Part shown: positions 49,201-59,329 of the stretch, one piece after another
Numbering within the stretch: the stretch's first letter is position 1
How the letters are laid out: the number at the start of each line of letters is the position of its first letter
Made by a program: the position numbers and the translations under genes
Notes under the pieces: generated by a model
The model's database searches: none
The model's input: only the letters and a program-made list of their open reading frames with translations
Told to the model about the DNA's origin: nothing
From: Gerris lacustris
Taxonomy: Eukaryota > Arthropoda > Insecta > Hemiptera > Gerridae
DNA: 64,000 nucleotides
Reading direction: 5' to 3'
NCBI GenBank assembly: GCA_951217055.1
Contig: OX578278.1
Coordinates: forward strand, 38,723,115-38,787,114

Positions 49201-52200
49201 CTTGACCTTCAAAGCAAGGGGAAAATCAAGGTCTACATGAAGTTTCGAAATTTCAATTTTGGTACACAGGGGTACGGGGTACAAGTAATGAATACGGGAT
49301 CAAAATAATGAATACCCTTCGTGATGCATATCGTTGAAAAGCTCTTTAAGGGTACAGTAATTGTTGTTATGTATAGTTTTGTCATATTTTCATTTAGGAG
49401 GGGGGTAAAATGGAAAATATAACTATATCTATATATAGAAAGAAGAGTATCTATATAAGAGAATGTCTTTTATACAAATCTACAGTTTTATCCCAATTTG
49501 ACGAATATTTACTCTCTTTTTCTTCCAAACAAGGTGAAGGTCACTGCCTTCATCATTTTCCGAAATTAAAATTTTGGTACACAGAGGTACGGGGTACAAA
49601 TGTCAAAGTAATGGATACCCTTCATGATGCATATCGTTGAAAAGCTTTTTAAGAGTACAGTAATTGTTGTTAAGTACGTTTTTGTCATATTTTTATTTAG
49701 GAGGGGGGTAAAATGGAAATGTATATCTATATCTATAAAAGTCAACGTATGTGAGAGTGTGTTTATGTTCTTTATACAAATCAACCGTTTTAATTCGATC
49801 TCGATGAAAATTTGCTCACTTGACCTTCAAAGCAAGGGGAAGATCTCTGTCTACATAAATGTTCGAAATTTAAGTTTTGGTACACAGGGGTACGGGGTAC
49901 AAATGTCAAAGTTGAAATCCCTTCATGATGCATAGTGTTGAAAAGCTCTTTAAGAGTACAATATTTGTTTTTACGTGCATTTAGGGGTAAATGGAAAAAT
50001 ATATCTAAAAGTCAACGTATGTGTGTATGTTCTTTATACAAATCCATAGTTTTAGTCCGATCTCGATCAAAAAATGCACACTTGACCTTCATAGGAAGAA
50101 AAAATCAGTGTCTACATGAATTTTTGAAATTTAAATTTTGGTACACAGGAAACAGGGTACAATAATGAATACGGGGTCAAAGGACTGAATACCCTTTATG
50201 ATGGATATCGTTGAAAAGCTCTTTAAGATTACATTAATTGTTGTTATGTACAGTTTTATCATATGTGTTTTCATTTAGGAGGGGGTAAAATGGAAAAATA
50301 TAGCTATATCTTATATAAAAAGAAGAGTGTCTGTATGAGGGTGTGTCTTTTATACAAATCTACAGTTTTATCCCAATTTGATGAATATTTACTCACTTTC
50401 CCTTCAAAGCAAGGGGGAGGTCACTGTCTACATGAATTTTCGTAATTTAAATTTTGGTACAAAGGGGTACGGTGTAAAAGTGTCAAAGTAATGGATTCCC
50501 TTCATATGATGCATATCGTTGAAAAGCACTTTAAGAGAAAAGTAATTGTTGTTATGTACAATTTTATTTAGGAGGGGGTAAAATGGAAATTTATAGCTAT
50601 ATATATATAAATCAACGTATGTGTGAGTATGTTCTTTATACAAATCTACAGTTTTAGTTCGATGTCAATAAAAATTTGCCCACTTGTCCTTCAAAGCAAG
50701 GGGAAAATTACAGCCTACATGAATTTTCGAAATTTAAGTTTGGTACACAGAGGTATGGTACAAGTAATGAATACCCTTCATGATGCAAAAGCTCTTTAAG
50801 AGTACAGTAATAGTTTTTATGTACAGTTTAGTCATATTTTAATTTAGGGGGGGGGGGGGCGAATTTAGGATATTTGTAATTAGCTTATCAAAGAGGAGAG
50901 GAAGGGGTATAGAAATAGGCGGGAGAGATAGAATCTAGATATTCTTGTATAGTAAAATAATTTATATGTTTCATTATGGTTGTTTAAAAACTTATCTAAT
51001 TATAATAACACTCCGTAGCGAAACACGGGTACCCAGCTAGTATATAATAAAGTCTGGAAAGGGTAATTAGAAATAACCCTTAGCCAATCTTAATCCTAAC
51101 ATTTTCTACTTATTATTTCGTCATAAAAATATCCTTGCACTAATCTCCTCAACCTTAGTAAGGTTACTCTGGCCATAAGACTTTCTCCATAAAAAAAAAA
51201 GAAATTAAATGTACCAATGCCACTTGTATTCCATAATGCTAACATTAGTAGACTTAATCTGTGATCAGGTTCACGTAGAAAATTCTCCAGCATTACTTTT
51301 AAAAGTGTACTGAGAATAATTCTAAAAGAAGAAGACCTCAAAGAAAGCAGTACAAAAAGTTAGGGAGCTGATATTATAACGGAGATTACCTTATTTTACC
51401 AATAACAACCCAAAAAGTTTTAACTTTTTTATTCACTTCTGGTAAATTTCCCATGTATCATAAAATCTAAATTTGAATTTTGAAATTAAATAAATTTTGG
51501 TCAAAGTGCTTATAAACATATTGATAGATATTAGTACTTAATTATTTTGATTTTTTTTTTTTTTTCAAAAATCAGAGTTTTGGCTGTTAAAGGGTTAAGC
51601 AGTGACATTTGCTAATGTCTCACATCATAAGCAACTACCATAAATGATTTAAAGCATTGGGATTCATGTCATTTCAAATGCATTCTTCTCTGGAAAGTTC
51701 AGACTGAAGTTTACATGAGCATATTAAGTACTAGATTATTGCTATATGAACTTACAATGGAAAGATTTATAATGTTATTAAATTGATTTGTTTATTGTGT
51801 TGTGTTTAGATCTTGAAGACAAGAATAAAAGTGGTGAGGTGGATCAGCTGAGTTTCTATGATAACAAAGAAAAGTTAGAAAGAGGTTGGCTCACATCAGA
51901 GACGGCTATACAGTTAAAACTATTCAGTAATCATCTTCAAATATGGAAATCAAAGCTCAACGGAAGAAAGGTAACTAGCTTTTTTTTTTTTTTTGAAGTA
52001 TAAGGGATAGCGACAAGGAAAAAGCTCTCACTGCTAGGATTTGAACCTAAGTGTTGTTCAGTTCTAACCATGGGACCACGCAAAGAGCTAAGAATGATTA
52101 GAGGGAGCTTAATGAATAAAAAAAAGTGTAGTTAGAAACAGGTAGTTAGCGAAAAAATAAACTAATTTTATGTTATCTATTATTAAAACAATCACAAATT

Positions 52201-55200
52201 ATTAACAATATACTTGCTTAAATTAAAGCAACTTAAAATTAAGCTACTCGGGAAGTTAGTTAAAAATCGATTTCAATATTTGTACTGGACAAACAAACAA
52301 ACAAGAAAGCAAGCTAATAAAAACGTAGTAAAAAACCCAAAAAATAAGAACATCTTGAAAGGTGTTGGCAATGCTTTATGTAATAGTATTTTAGACGTAT
52401 TTATTCTAGACAATTTATATAAGGTATAAATAATTATTAAAATAAGTAATTATTAAAATGTTAATAAAACTATTTTTATATAAATAATCATAATAAAGAA
52501 CAAAGCTACAATTAATAAACAAAAACAATTGATAATGGTGATAACAATTATAAGCAGTGCTCGATTTCTTGAAATTGAGGTGCCGGAACTACAACCTACC
52601 CTCTCTTTGCCCCCCCCCCCCCCCCCCCTCTGGAGAAGGGGGGTCTGGGGGTCCTCCCCCGGGACAATTTTGAAAAATAAACGTTCAAAAACAACATTTT
52701 AAGAGTTTTAGACATAAACCCACACTGCAAACAGGTGGGTTTCGTGTGGAAACTTATGTAATTTTAAGTAGTATTTTTTATAAACAATTTATTGATTAGC
52801 ATGCCACATAATGTTATAATACTCTCAATAAATAAATAGGTACTTAGGTTTATACGAATAATTAAATCAACAAAATATTCCCTGTCTCACTCGCCCTTGG
52901 GAGTTTCGTCTCTTCACAGTACTTATTTAATACGATCCCTGCCTTAAACAAAAACCTTTGTTGTTTCAGGTTATCATAATTTAGTAGTATAATCTCAACA
53001 AATAGATATTTTTTGTATTTTGAAAAGAAAAATATTTGCCAGTTTAATACATGATGTCCTTAATCAAATTTGTAGTTACTCATTGACAAATAAAATTTTA
53101 ACTAAGGATTTAAAAAAAAAATCTTAGTGCCGATAATTTTATTTTTTATTTATTTTATATCAGATTATTTTTTATTTATTTTATTTTATTTTATATCAGA
53201 GAGAGAGGTCCCGGAACGCCGTTTCGCCTCAAATCTAGCCCTGATTATAAGTATAATATGCCACAATATTCAATATATGCTTTGCTGCTTGGACGTATCT
53301 CCTGCTGTCACCAAATTTTAAGCAATGTTTGGAAGTGCTGGTTTTTGACTATGCTCTCTCTTGGAGTAGAAGGGGGATTTAAACTCTGTTTTATTGTAAT
53401 TAGTTCCTTTGTCATCTTTTCTCCTAATACACTAACTATACTTTGGATGGAAAGGATGTTGAATAATAAAAAATTGGAAATTTTTACAACAGAGTTCATT
53501 ATAATTTGTTATTTTTGTTTGTTTCAGATATTTGTGAAAGTGACTCCGGTAAACCTGACAAGGTGTAACAGTATATCTCAGGATGTCAATGGACAGGAAG
53601 AATGTCTTAGTCTTGAAACTATGGATCTCTCTGACAGGTCGGAGACATGGCCTGTTACCGAAGTAGCTGTGGGTGTACAAGTTTAAACTTTATCGTAGAT
53701 AGAATATTAAAATAGTTTTAGGGTAGAAAATAAGTTTATTGTAGACAAATTATTGGTAATATGTTGAGCAGATTCACTGAGGAAAAATCAAGTGACACTA
53801 ATATATTAGCTGGTAAGGGGGGGGGGGAGAGCTAAAACAGTGTTGCCACGCTCTGCTCTGACTAGTATCTCCAAAAAAGATTTCCTCTTCCCCTGGAATT
53901 ACGCTGGAGGCAAGTTTTCTAGGTAAGAGAACTTCCCCTGTATGTTAGAATCTCCTTCTGGACTCTGATGTCTGATAAAACATTACAAAATAAAGGTAAT
54001 AAATTGTTAGGTTTATTTTAAACATATTTATTGTTTGGTTTATAATGTATGTGATGAATATGTTAAGGTAATGAATCAAGGTGAGAGGGAGTTCAGGATG
54101 CAGGAACAGTTTGGACGTGACTTCGGGCCTGAGGATTTCATCACATTCCAAATTCTTGTTCACTTCCCCGAATCTGTTGTAAGTTTTTCCTCTTTTTCTT
54201 GGACTAATTTCCACTATTTCACTGTATTGATTTAACAAAATCATTAATAGCTATGGTGGCAAACTTTTAAAGCTGTTTTCATTGTTAATTTGCAGGCTAT
54301 TCTAATAGACTTTTATAGTTACCCTCCTTTCCATCATGAAGAGGAACCTCCCCAACATGTTGGTTTCAGTTACATCCTACCCAGTGCTCTCAAGAACAGC
54401 GAGGGACAGGCTGTTGTACCCATCACCTCTACTAGGCACCGACCAATTGGACAACTAACTTGTAAATATCATTGCTTTTTTACCTTATTTCATTAATAAT
54501 ACTAATTTCTGCTATTTACTGTATATGTAGTAAAGAAGCAGTTAGAATTATAAAATGTACTGTAAATTTGTTTGGTGTAAAGATGAACTTGATAGAACTC
54601 TAAAGAAGGGAGGGTTATGGCCATATTATGGTACTTTAACTCTCCATGTCAGGTTTCATTCTTGGACAAGATTTTTTTCTGTAGATTTGAAGTTATCACC
54701 CTTCTCCTATTTGCTTTTGTAATATAGGCTAAAAATAACATAAAAATTGACTGATTTTTATTCCAAAGTTAAACCTTATTTTGTTGTAATTAATCTATTT
54801 TGTCATTTACTTTTATTTGCTTGCCAACTAACAGCATGTGCGCCCTCGAATGTACGTCCTGATCAACAGCATTAGGTTATTACAGAACAGATTTGGCCAA
54901 TTTCCTCATTTACTCTGATACACTGATGAGTTCACAAGTGTGAATTTATATAATTTCTTTTTATTATTGCTTCCAAGCTTACCGAAGGTAACGGAAGCAT
55001 TGTGTTCACTTTTGAGAATGAAAAAAGATTATGTCTCCGATTTTAAAAATTCCAAGACAGAAATCCGTTTCAGACATTAGGGAACATTTTTGGTCTTGTA
55101 TCTGTCTGTCGATCAGTGTGTCTGCGAAGGCTGGAACGTGTGACGATAACTTTAATAAATGTTGATCGATTTTGATGAAATTTGGTAGACATGTTTATTT

Positions 55201-57390
55201 TACCTATGCCCAGGACGAGTTCGTTGGACAACGTTATCCGTCCAAGCGTAAACGTGAACTTCAAATTTAAAATTGGAATTTTAGGTCGGGAAAAAAATCA
55301 AACTTCATCTACTCAATGAGACAAACATTTTTTTCAAATACAATTTTTTAGTAAAACCAACAGCGACACCGCTATGAGAGTGTGTGGATAAATGTGGAGA
55401 ATAATACTCCTCCAGAAATAATTAATTCGGCAATAAATACAACTCAAGAATTAATGCCATCTTTATCAAGAGAGAGAGATACGAACTTACATACAGCAAG
55501 TTTATTTTTTTCTGTATTTATTATTTAAATCTAACAATCGTTGATAAAGAACGGTACGCAACTCGAGCGAAAAAGGCATTTTGCATTGCTCGTGTGGTTT
55601 TACTACCCTCGCTGTCGCTCGGGTGCAAACTCCACACTCGCATGCAAAATGCTACTTTCCGCACTCGACGCGTAATGTATTATTACACAATAAATAATAT
55701 AACAATAAAGTAATATTACAATAATGTTAATGTTAATATAACAATAAAGTACATGATAGGATGTGAGGAAGCTATGTGCCACACTGATTGGCAGTCTATT
55801 TTTTTAAAAAAATAATTTTCTGTCTGTATCTGACAAGTAGATCATTAGAATTACTCTCTTGTTAAATTGTAAGTAAATGTTAACCTGAAGTATATGTTCT
55901 GTTCATGACAGTGGAGTACATTATCGTGAAGCCGACCGAGTACATCTGTGATTTAAGTGGCACTCAGCAGAGACGGTGGGAGGAGAGCTGGCAAGGACTT
56001 GACGTAGGACACAGAGGTGTTGGCAACTCATTCAATGGCAACATCAAACAGTATGACCAACTATAGCACTTTAATATATCTTTATCTTGTTTTGCCATCC
56101 ACTTTATATTCATCCAAGGTAGTTCAGTATTTTGTTTTACAGAATTTATTTACTAACTGTCCTACTAACCATAGGAGCTATAGGAATGTCTGTAACAATT
56201 GTCACTAGAAATAGAGGCTAGGACTTAAAGGTATTTATTCTTTGGGGTAAGTGGAGGATTTGAAAACCTGTTAATGACTGTAGTCCCTGTAGCACCGATA
56301 CTTATTTAAACTTCCAATCGCCCATTCAAACTAAATGAATTGTTTCAATATAAAATTTAACCTTCTCCAGATATTTTTTTCCCTTGTGTTGAAACATTAT
56401 GTTTTCTCCCAGTCCTGATTCTGCAGCAGCATCTATTTCAATAGTTTTGATAAATTTGATATCATATGTAGTTTTTTTATTTGCCCCATTAAATAAAATG
56501 TTCACTCTCTAAGGACAGGGTTTGCTTTAAATGTACTTCTAACATCAAGGGCCCAAACAAAATATATGACATAACAAAAATATTGGTGCATAATAGCAAG
56601 GTCTGTCTTATTGTCAAGACAATAAACTTGATAATTTAAAATGTCTAAAAAAGATCATCAGATAATTTAGTCAGAACTAGTGTTTGTTTAGGCTCAATGT
56701 TTTTATTTATAAGTTGTTTCTGACATAATAACATGGATTGTTTCTGACAACAAACAACTGAGAGGTTGTGGCTTATTTTTGAAGAAGAGTTCGGAGAAGG
56801 GGAGAGTAATAGGTTTGGTACACATGTCTGATTGTCATGCATAAGTAGTCAAATAATAAATATAAATATTGGATAAAGAGAGAATTAGTTAAATGTTTAG
56901 TACATGTTACATAGTAAATGTTAGTTAGCGTAGGTGCAGAGTCGCCTAGAGCTTGTGTGTAGACAGAAGGTAAAGTGAAGATATGTGGTTTGTACCACAC
57001 TACTATTAAATCTCCCTTACCTAAATTTGGTTTAAGTTATATTGTTATGTTGTAAATAACTGGACATAGATATGACATGAATAATAGAAATGCCTCTCCT
57101 CCCATTTACTATTATGTTGTGGTTATGACGATGTGTATATAAGTGGTTTTGTGTTTGTGGTGAGGTGTGCAGAGGTGCGTGAGAACACAATAGCTTCTCT
57201 GAAGCGAGCTGCCTCACACGGAGCTGACTTTGTCGAGTTTGATGTTCAACTATCCAAGGATCTAGTTCCCGTTCTGTACCATGACTTCTACGTGCTGATC
57301 GCTATGAGAGGAAAGAAAGAAATCAGCGTTGAGGAAACGATACAGCTTCCTGTCAAAGATCTCACATTTAAACAGCTTCAGCTTCTCAAG
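28939..57390 (+). CDS. Gpcpd1: GPCPD1 orthologue, glycerophosphocholine phosphodiesterase (3' part not in window)
   Basis: Eight exons (28939-29218, 45851-46020, 51810-51970, 53528-53668, 54068-54178, 54296-54461, 55912-56050, 57173-57390) give about 458 residues from the Met at 28950. Phases agree everywhere except the junction of the last two. Domains: an N-terminal CBM20 carbohydrate-binding fold (TFTVRADTYQGEVICVTGNC, AGLGNW, then WETHIIPRTI), a linker, and the first half of a GDPD TIM barrel with GHRG, ENTIAS, EFDVQLSKD and YHD. Both catalytic histidines (HRG, YHD) and the Glu/Asp metal ligands (EFD) are kept. Known of the family: it hydrolyses glycerophosphocholine to choline and glycerol-3-phosphate in the cytoplasm. 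The second half of the barrel was not found up to 64000. The second intron-sized gap (29219-45850) is 16.6 kb and full of transposon remains. Confidence 0.93.
29615..29770 (+). mobile_element. SINE fragment related to 9850-10165
   Basis: GTAGTGTCCATGCAG, GCCAATTATTCGG, ATGCAGCCACGC and AAAGGCCTTAGCC follow the same order as similar phrases in the SINE at 9850-10165. Located just inside the large GPCPD1 intron. Confidence 0.45.
31835..33800 (-). mobile_element. Decayed non-LTR retrotransposon (Jockey/CR1-like)
   Basis: Read on the minus strand, frames broken by stops and shifts show in order: an ORF1 C-terminal pattern (VSHLNSSVNTDQIKTFL, then shifted SIPEEVFEKVHNAGIMVDGC) at 33200-33440; an endonuclease C-terminal pattern (LLDLVLSNLSTL) near 33110-33145; an RT block (LPLFNIFIDDLGS) near 32143-32185; and an RT thumb pattern (YLGVLLDHQLTFTAYI) near 31857-31905. 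These are typical of Jockey/CR1-type LINEs. The copy is inactive and internally deleted. Confidence 0.8.
34577..34612. repeat. (CAA)n microsatellite
   Basis: Seven or more CAA units, interrupted once, in otherwise AT-rich intron DNA. Confidence 0.9.
34833..35007. repeat. Cluster of GGATCCACTGTGGATC-type dyads in a GC-rich patch
   Basis: GTGGATCCACTGTGGATC at 34833-34850, CCACAGTGGATCC at about 34889-34901, and TATCCACAGTGGATCC at 34991-35006. These are three self-complementary boxes within 175 bp of unusually GC-rich sequence. Possibly part of an unrecognised repeat. Confidence 0.7.
35050..37790. other. GPCPD1 intron without recognised features
   Basis: AT-rich sequence with short A/T runs and no supported exon, RNA gene or transposon ends. 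Confidence 0.5.
37797..38165. repeat. Dispersed repeat family A, copy 2
   Basis: ACCTTACCAAAGATAACGGA, CAGAAATCTGTTTCCGACTT and CAATTTTTGCGAACCAACAT, then a segment (TTTTAAAAACTACTTATCTG, GGTAGGTCATAATTAGC) that also appears at 30-90 and 40660-40715. Confidence 0.8.
40200..40272. repeat. (TA)n microsatellite
   Basis: Uninterrupted TA run of about 70 bases in the large GPCPD1 intron. Confidence 0.98.
40610..40800. repeat. Dispersed repeat family A, partial copy
   Basis: GTCTGTTAGTCTGTCTTTAA, then GTCTGATTTTAATGAAATTT and TAATTAGCTTATTGTTG, similar to 37930-38040. Confidence 0.65.
41083..41942. mobile_element. TIR element, family unassigned
   Basis: GGGTGATTCCAATTTAAA at the left and its exact inverse TTTAAATTGGAATCACCC at the right; ATAT borders both ends, so the target duplication could be TA or ATAT. 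About 860 bp with no transposase frame. The interior repeats CACGGTTGTTAC/CACGGTAATTAC phrases. Confidence 0.75.
42815..43320. repeat. Degenerate local repeat in GPCPD1 intron
   Basis: The phrase AAGTTGT(A/T)AAGTTGTC-AAGACC, followed by ATAAAACTATAT and TATTTTATA, recurs about three times (near 42820, 43145, 43233). Confidence 0.45.
43809..44079. mobile_element. Tc1/mariner-type MITE
   Basis: Ends CAGTCTTCGCACAACTAGAA and its near-exact inverse, with matching ends of about 35 bp including GAATCGACGCGTT, flanked by TA (43807-43808 and 44080-44081). 271 bp, internal sequence GC-richer than surroundings, no transposase. Confidence 0.85.
44683..44945 (+). pseudogene. Ty3/gypsy-type pol fragment (integrase C-terminal part)
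   Basis: EERQKVWVRNPDKTGYTEGK, then VTEVTGPLSYKVLLNGHEQR and HVSQLRPR fit the chromodomain-less integrase tail of Ty3/gypsy retrotransposons. A frame change near 44710 separates a weaker upstream match. What follows (TGTCATATAATAATGACAC from about 44942) may be an LTR edge, but no second LTR was found. An inactive relic. Confidence 0.8.
45628..45729 (-). CDS. Candidate unassigned minus-strand exon inside a GPCPD1 intron
   Basis: On the minus strand, an ATG at 45724-45722 in a fair context (CAAGATGTC) opens MSQEFEMSFDAAISICRRMS, then TVVDDMQEIQEQ, and meets a consensus donor CAAG/GTAAGA (GT at 45627-45626). 32 codons plus one base. The family was not recognised and the next exon was not found. 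It may be the start of a nested gene or chance. Confidence 0.35.
45851..46020 (+). CDS. Gpcpd1: GPCPD1 exon, CBM20 C-terminal half
   Basis: Acceptor GGTTTCAG before 45851 and donor GTGAGT at 46021. Encodes FENVWKGCAELPTDKDMEYR, then RHVVVRRWETHIIPRTI. This matches the vertebrate WKATIVL...VQYRY...WETHLQPRSI region. Confidence 0.93.
46021..48810. other. GPCPD1 intron, left part
   Basis: AT-rich, with a TTAAACTTAAAC-type simple stretch near 48500-48560 and a G-run near 48648. No other gene or element supported. Confidence 0.55.
48826..51040 (+). mobile_element. Non-autonomous Helitron-like element with internal tandem repeats
   Basis: Begins TCTATATATATAAAAGTCAA after an A (alternative TC starts at 48814 and 48822) and ends ACGGGTACCCAGCTAG before a T, fitting Helitron insertion between A and T with 5' TC and 3' CTAG. 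A short hairpin CCGT...ACGG (51013-51028) sits 12 bases from the 3' end, as expected. No Rep/helicase frame. About 2.2 kb, inside the intron before the third GPCPD1 exon. Confidence 0.85.
48840..50850. repeat. Seven ~300-bp tandem units inside the Helitron-like element
   Basis: The unit holds TATACAAATCTACAGTTTTA, ACTTGACCTTCAAAGCAAGG, TTTTGGTACACAGGGGTACG, CCCTTCATGATGCATATCG and ATTTAGGAGGGGGGTAAAAT. TACAGTTTTA (or close variants) recurs at about 48874, 49164, 49470, 49780, 50042, 50358 and 50646, a spacing of about 260-315 bp. Confidence 0.9.
51810..51970 (+). CDS. Gpcpd1: GPCPD1 linker exon
   Basis: Acceptor TGTTTAG before 51810 and donor GTAACT at 51971. Encodes ERGWLTSETAIQLKLF, equivalent to DSGWLTCQTEIRLRLH in vertebrate GPCPD1, then a basic stretch IWKSKLNGRK. 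Confidence 0.92.
52018..52096 (-). mobile_element. tRNA-derived SINE head
   Basis: On the minus strand, TGGTCCCATGGTTAGAAC (A box) is followed about 15 bases later by AGGTTCAAATCC (B box), then TAGCAGTGAGAGC. Too degenerate for a working tRNA. Confidence 0.6.
52605..52640. repeat. C-run followed by G-rich run
   Basis: About 18 cytosines, then CTCTGGAGAAGGGGGG; could fold back on itself. Part of a longer GC-rich patch. Confidence 0.85.
53528..53668 (+). CDS. Gpcpd1: GPCPD1 exon, 47 codons
   Basis: Acceptor TGTTTCAG before 53528. The donor is taken as GTGGGT at 53669, because it joins EVA to VMNQGEREF in phase 0. Read-through would stop 12 bases later. Encodes IFVKVTPVNL and a Ser/Glu-rich segment. 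Confidence 0.82.
54068..54178 (+). CDS. Gpcpd1: GPCPD1 exon, 37 codons
   Basis: Acceptor GTTAAG before 54068 (weak pyrimidine tract) and donor GTAAGT at 54179. Encodes VMNQGEREFRMQEQFGRDFG, then ITFQILVHFPESV, in phase 0 throughout. Confidence 0.82.
54296..54461 (+). CDS. Gpcpd1: GPCPD1 exon, beta-rich linker
   Basis: Acceptor ATTTGCAG before 54296 and donor GTAAAT at 54462. Encodes AILIDFYSYPPFHHEEEPPQ, then HVGFSYILPSALKNSEGQAV, corresponding to the HVGTACLLSSTI region of vertebrates. Ends GQLT. Confidence 0.92.
54975..55285. repeat. Dispersed repeat family A, copy 3 (most complete)
   Basis: Runs from GCTTACCGAAGGTAACGGAA through CAGAAATCCGTTTCAGACAT, TCTGTCTGTCGATC and GTGTGACGATAACTTT to AAAATTGGAATTTTAGG. 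Links the 5' half (also at 5191 and 37797) with the 3' half (also at 28560). Confidence 0.85.
55578..55652. repeat. Imperfect inverted repeat
   Basis: GCATTTTGCATTGCTCGTGTGG and, inverted, CCACACTCGCATGCAAAATGC, around a GC-rich loop containing CCCTCGCTGTCGCTCGGG, itself partly self-complementary. Confidence 0.7.
55912..56050 (+). CDS. Gpcpd1: GPCPD1 exon with the first catalytic His (HRG)
   Basis: Acceptor ATGACAG before 55912. Encodes LEYIIVKPTEYICDL, then WQGLDVGHRGVGNSFNGNIK. HRG is at 56010-56018. The 3' edge is uncertain: donor GTATGA at 56051 leaves phase 2, while the next exon needs phase 1 (acceptor at 57172) or 0 (acceptor at 57174). The frame itself stops soon after (YDQL*). Confidence 0.85.
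57173..57390 (+). CDS. Gpcpd1: GPCPD1 exon with GDPD metal ligands and second catalytic His
   Basis: Acceptor GTGCAG before 57173 (or AG at 57174) and donor GTAAAA at 57391 in phase 0. Encodes EVRENTIASLKRAASHGADF, then VEFDVQLSKDLVPVLYHDF and LPVKDLTFKQLQLLK. EFD and YHD are the expected GDPD residues, so the enzyme looks active. Confidence 0.93.
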
Positions 57391-59325
57391 GTAAAACCAC
57401 CATTTCTTTATCTTATTCAACCTTCATCATCTACTCTATTATACAATTAGTCCTTTTCCAGTGTCTTTCTCTGTGTGTAGCTAGCTTTTTTTCAAGGTTT
57501 TGTTTGTCTTTGTCTTCTTGATTTTCCCTTTTTCTTGGAACTTTATTAAGTTCCAGTTAATGCTAAAAGAGTAAAAATGATCAGTTTATTGTTAAACCAA
57601 TGTAGTGATTATAGATTGGCTTTAGATAAAAGTATTATTCTTATAATCTAGTGTTTTGTTCTTCAGTTTGAAACAACCAGTAATCCGGTAAATCAGTGAA
57701 AAAGAAGTCAGAAATTAAAAGATGTTTTTAATCTGGCACGTACTTGGAACCAAACTGCTAGAATGGGTTTTTTGACACACAGGTTGGCCAATGTGAGAGA
57801 AAAAATAAAGCCACTAGGATGTTATTCAGTGATATTTTTGTTTGCTTAGTCGGCCCTTCCTTCAAGATGTCAAAATCTTGAGGTCTCAATGGCTCTAATT
57901 TTTTCAGTGTTGTTCTGTACAAATTCTATTTTTAACAGCAGTTTAAGTGCTGTTTTCCTCAAGCAATTGTTTTTCTCTGAAGAAATCATGGCCAACATAC
58001 CTGTTTTTTCTAATCTGAGAATGCAGTTTTGGATGAACTTGAAGGAAATCTGTAAATCGATGTGAGTCTCCAACAGTTCAAGAATCGATATGGTCACTGT
58101 AGGTGGCAACATATTTTCATGAACTATACTTGCACCTACTAGGTGAAAGGATTTACCATAGGATCTTACTCCTTTATTTCTAAAGAAGCTCCGAGGCTTT
58201 TAGAAGTTGTACATCTTTACCTCTGTTGGACCCCATCTTATTTTTAGAAATATGTCTACTACTATGTAGAATTTATAATGGGGCAAATCTGCAGAGAGCT
58301 TATTATCTTGAAAATTTGTAAATGACCTCGACATGATACATTATGGAATAATGATAAAATAGTTAATAAAACTCTAAAAGCTTTTTTTAATTTTTAAACT
58401 TGGTCATTTGCCTACTAGTTATGCTCATACTAGATGTTTTTAGGCTTTGACCCAGTGGTTTTTTATAAGTATGGAATTTGTGGCAATGAGTTAATTTACC
58501 CCCATGTAGCTTAATATAAGCTACTTTTTTTTCAATTAACTGATCAATTTTACTCATTAAGTTTAATTCATTATAAGAAAGTTGTATAACATCTATAAAC
58601 AACTAACATAATTTTTAAAATATATTTTTATTAGTAAATCTTTAAATATGAAGTCTCATTAAATGCTCTTTTATTGAAATAAACTCACTTTTTTTTATTA
58701 AAAATAAAGCAGCAAAAACAATAATACCACATTTACAGAAGAATAACAAGGAATCATAATCATTACCTATTATTGTTTTCATGTTTTCAGCTATTTATAA
58801 ATAATAAATTAACTACTAACTTGTAAAAAAAAGTCCACTTTTGTTGGAGAATGGGTTAAAATTTATCTTATGGTATAAATTAATGAGTTTATTAAAAAAT
58901 AAATAATCAAAATAGTTAATTTAATAATAAACTGATCCATTTGACTATTGGAGTTTTATTTGTCATGAGTCTGGTCCACAAAATCTCAGTAGAAACAACC
59001 AATTTTATTTTTATTAGGTTGTGGTCCCTGGTTAGTAAAGATGCTTTTTAGTGTTGGGTCAAGAAGGGGTTAAAAACTATTGAATTATTATTGCTGCACT
59101 TTCTGCCATGAGGACCATCTTAAGAATGGAATTTTAGATCCACCAATTTTATAATTCAAGATAGCGGCAATTAGTTATAATTATATGCTTCTATAATTAT
59201 GTCTCCCAGACTATTTGGACTTGATCTTTGAAGTATAGAAATAAGTTACTTCTTATCACTTAGCTAAATTATGGAACAAATTCATTTAAACTGAATCAAT
59301 TAAAGATGATTGGTGATCCCTTGAA
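57391..59325. other. GPCPD1 intron downstream of the last recognised exon
   Basis: AT-rich, no exon with GDPD barrel sequence was seen, no recognisable transposon ends. Confidence 0.5.
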
Positions 59326-59329
59326 ATTT

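Noticed and set aside
49410..50445. Several short frames resembling each other
   Set aside because: They are translations of the Helitron internal repeat units, not a gene family.
48826..51040. CRISPR-like array because of regular repeats
   Set aside because: Units are ~300 bp, diverged, in a eukaryotic intron and lie between Helitron ends.
53669..53687. GPCPD1 ending at the TAA at 53684
   Set aside because: A GT donor just before it joins in phase to a clearly homologous downstream exon; the short form would lack the catalytic domain.
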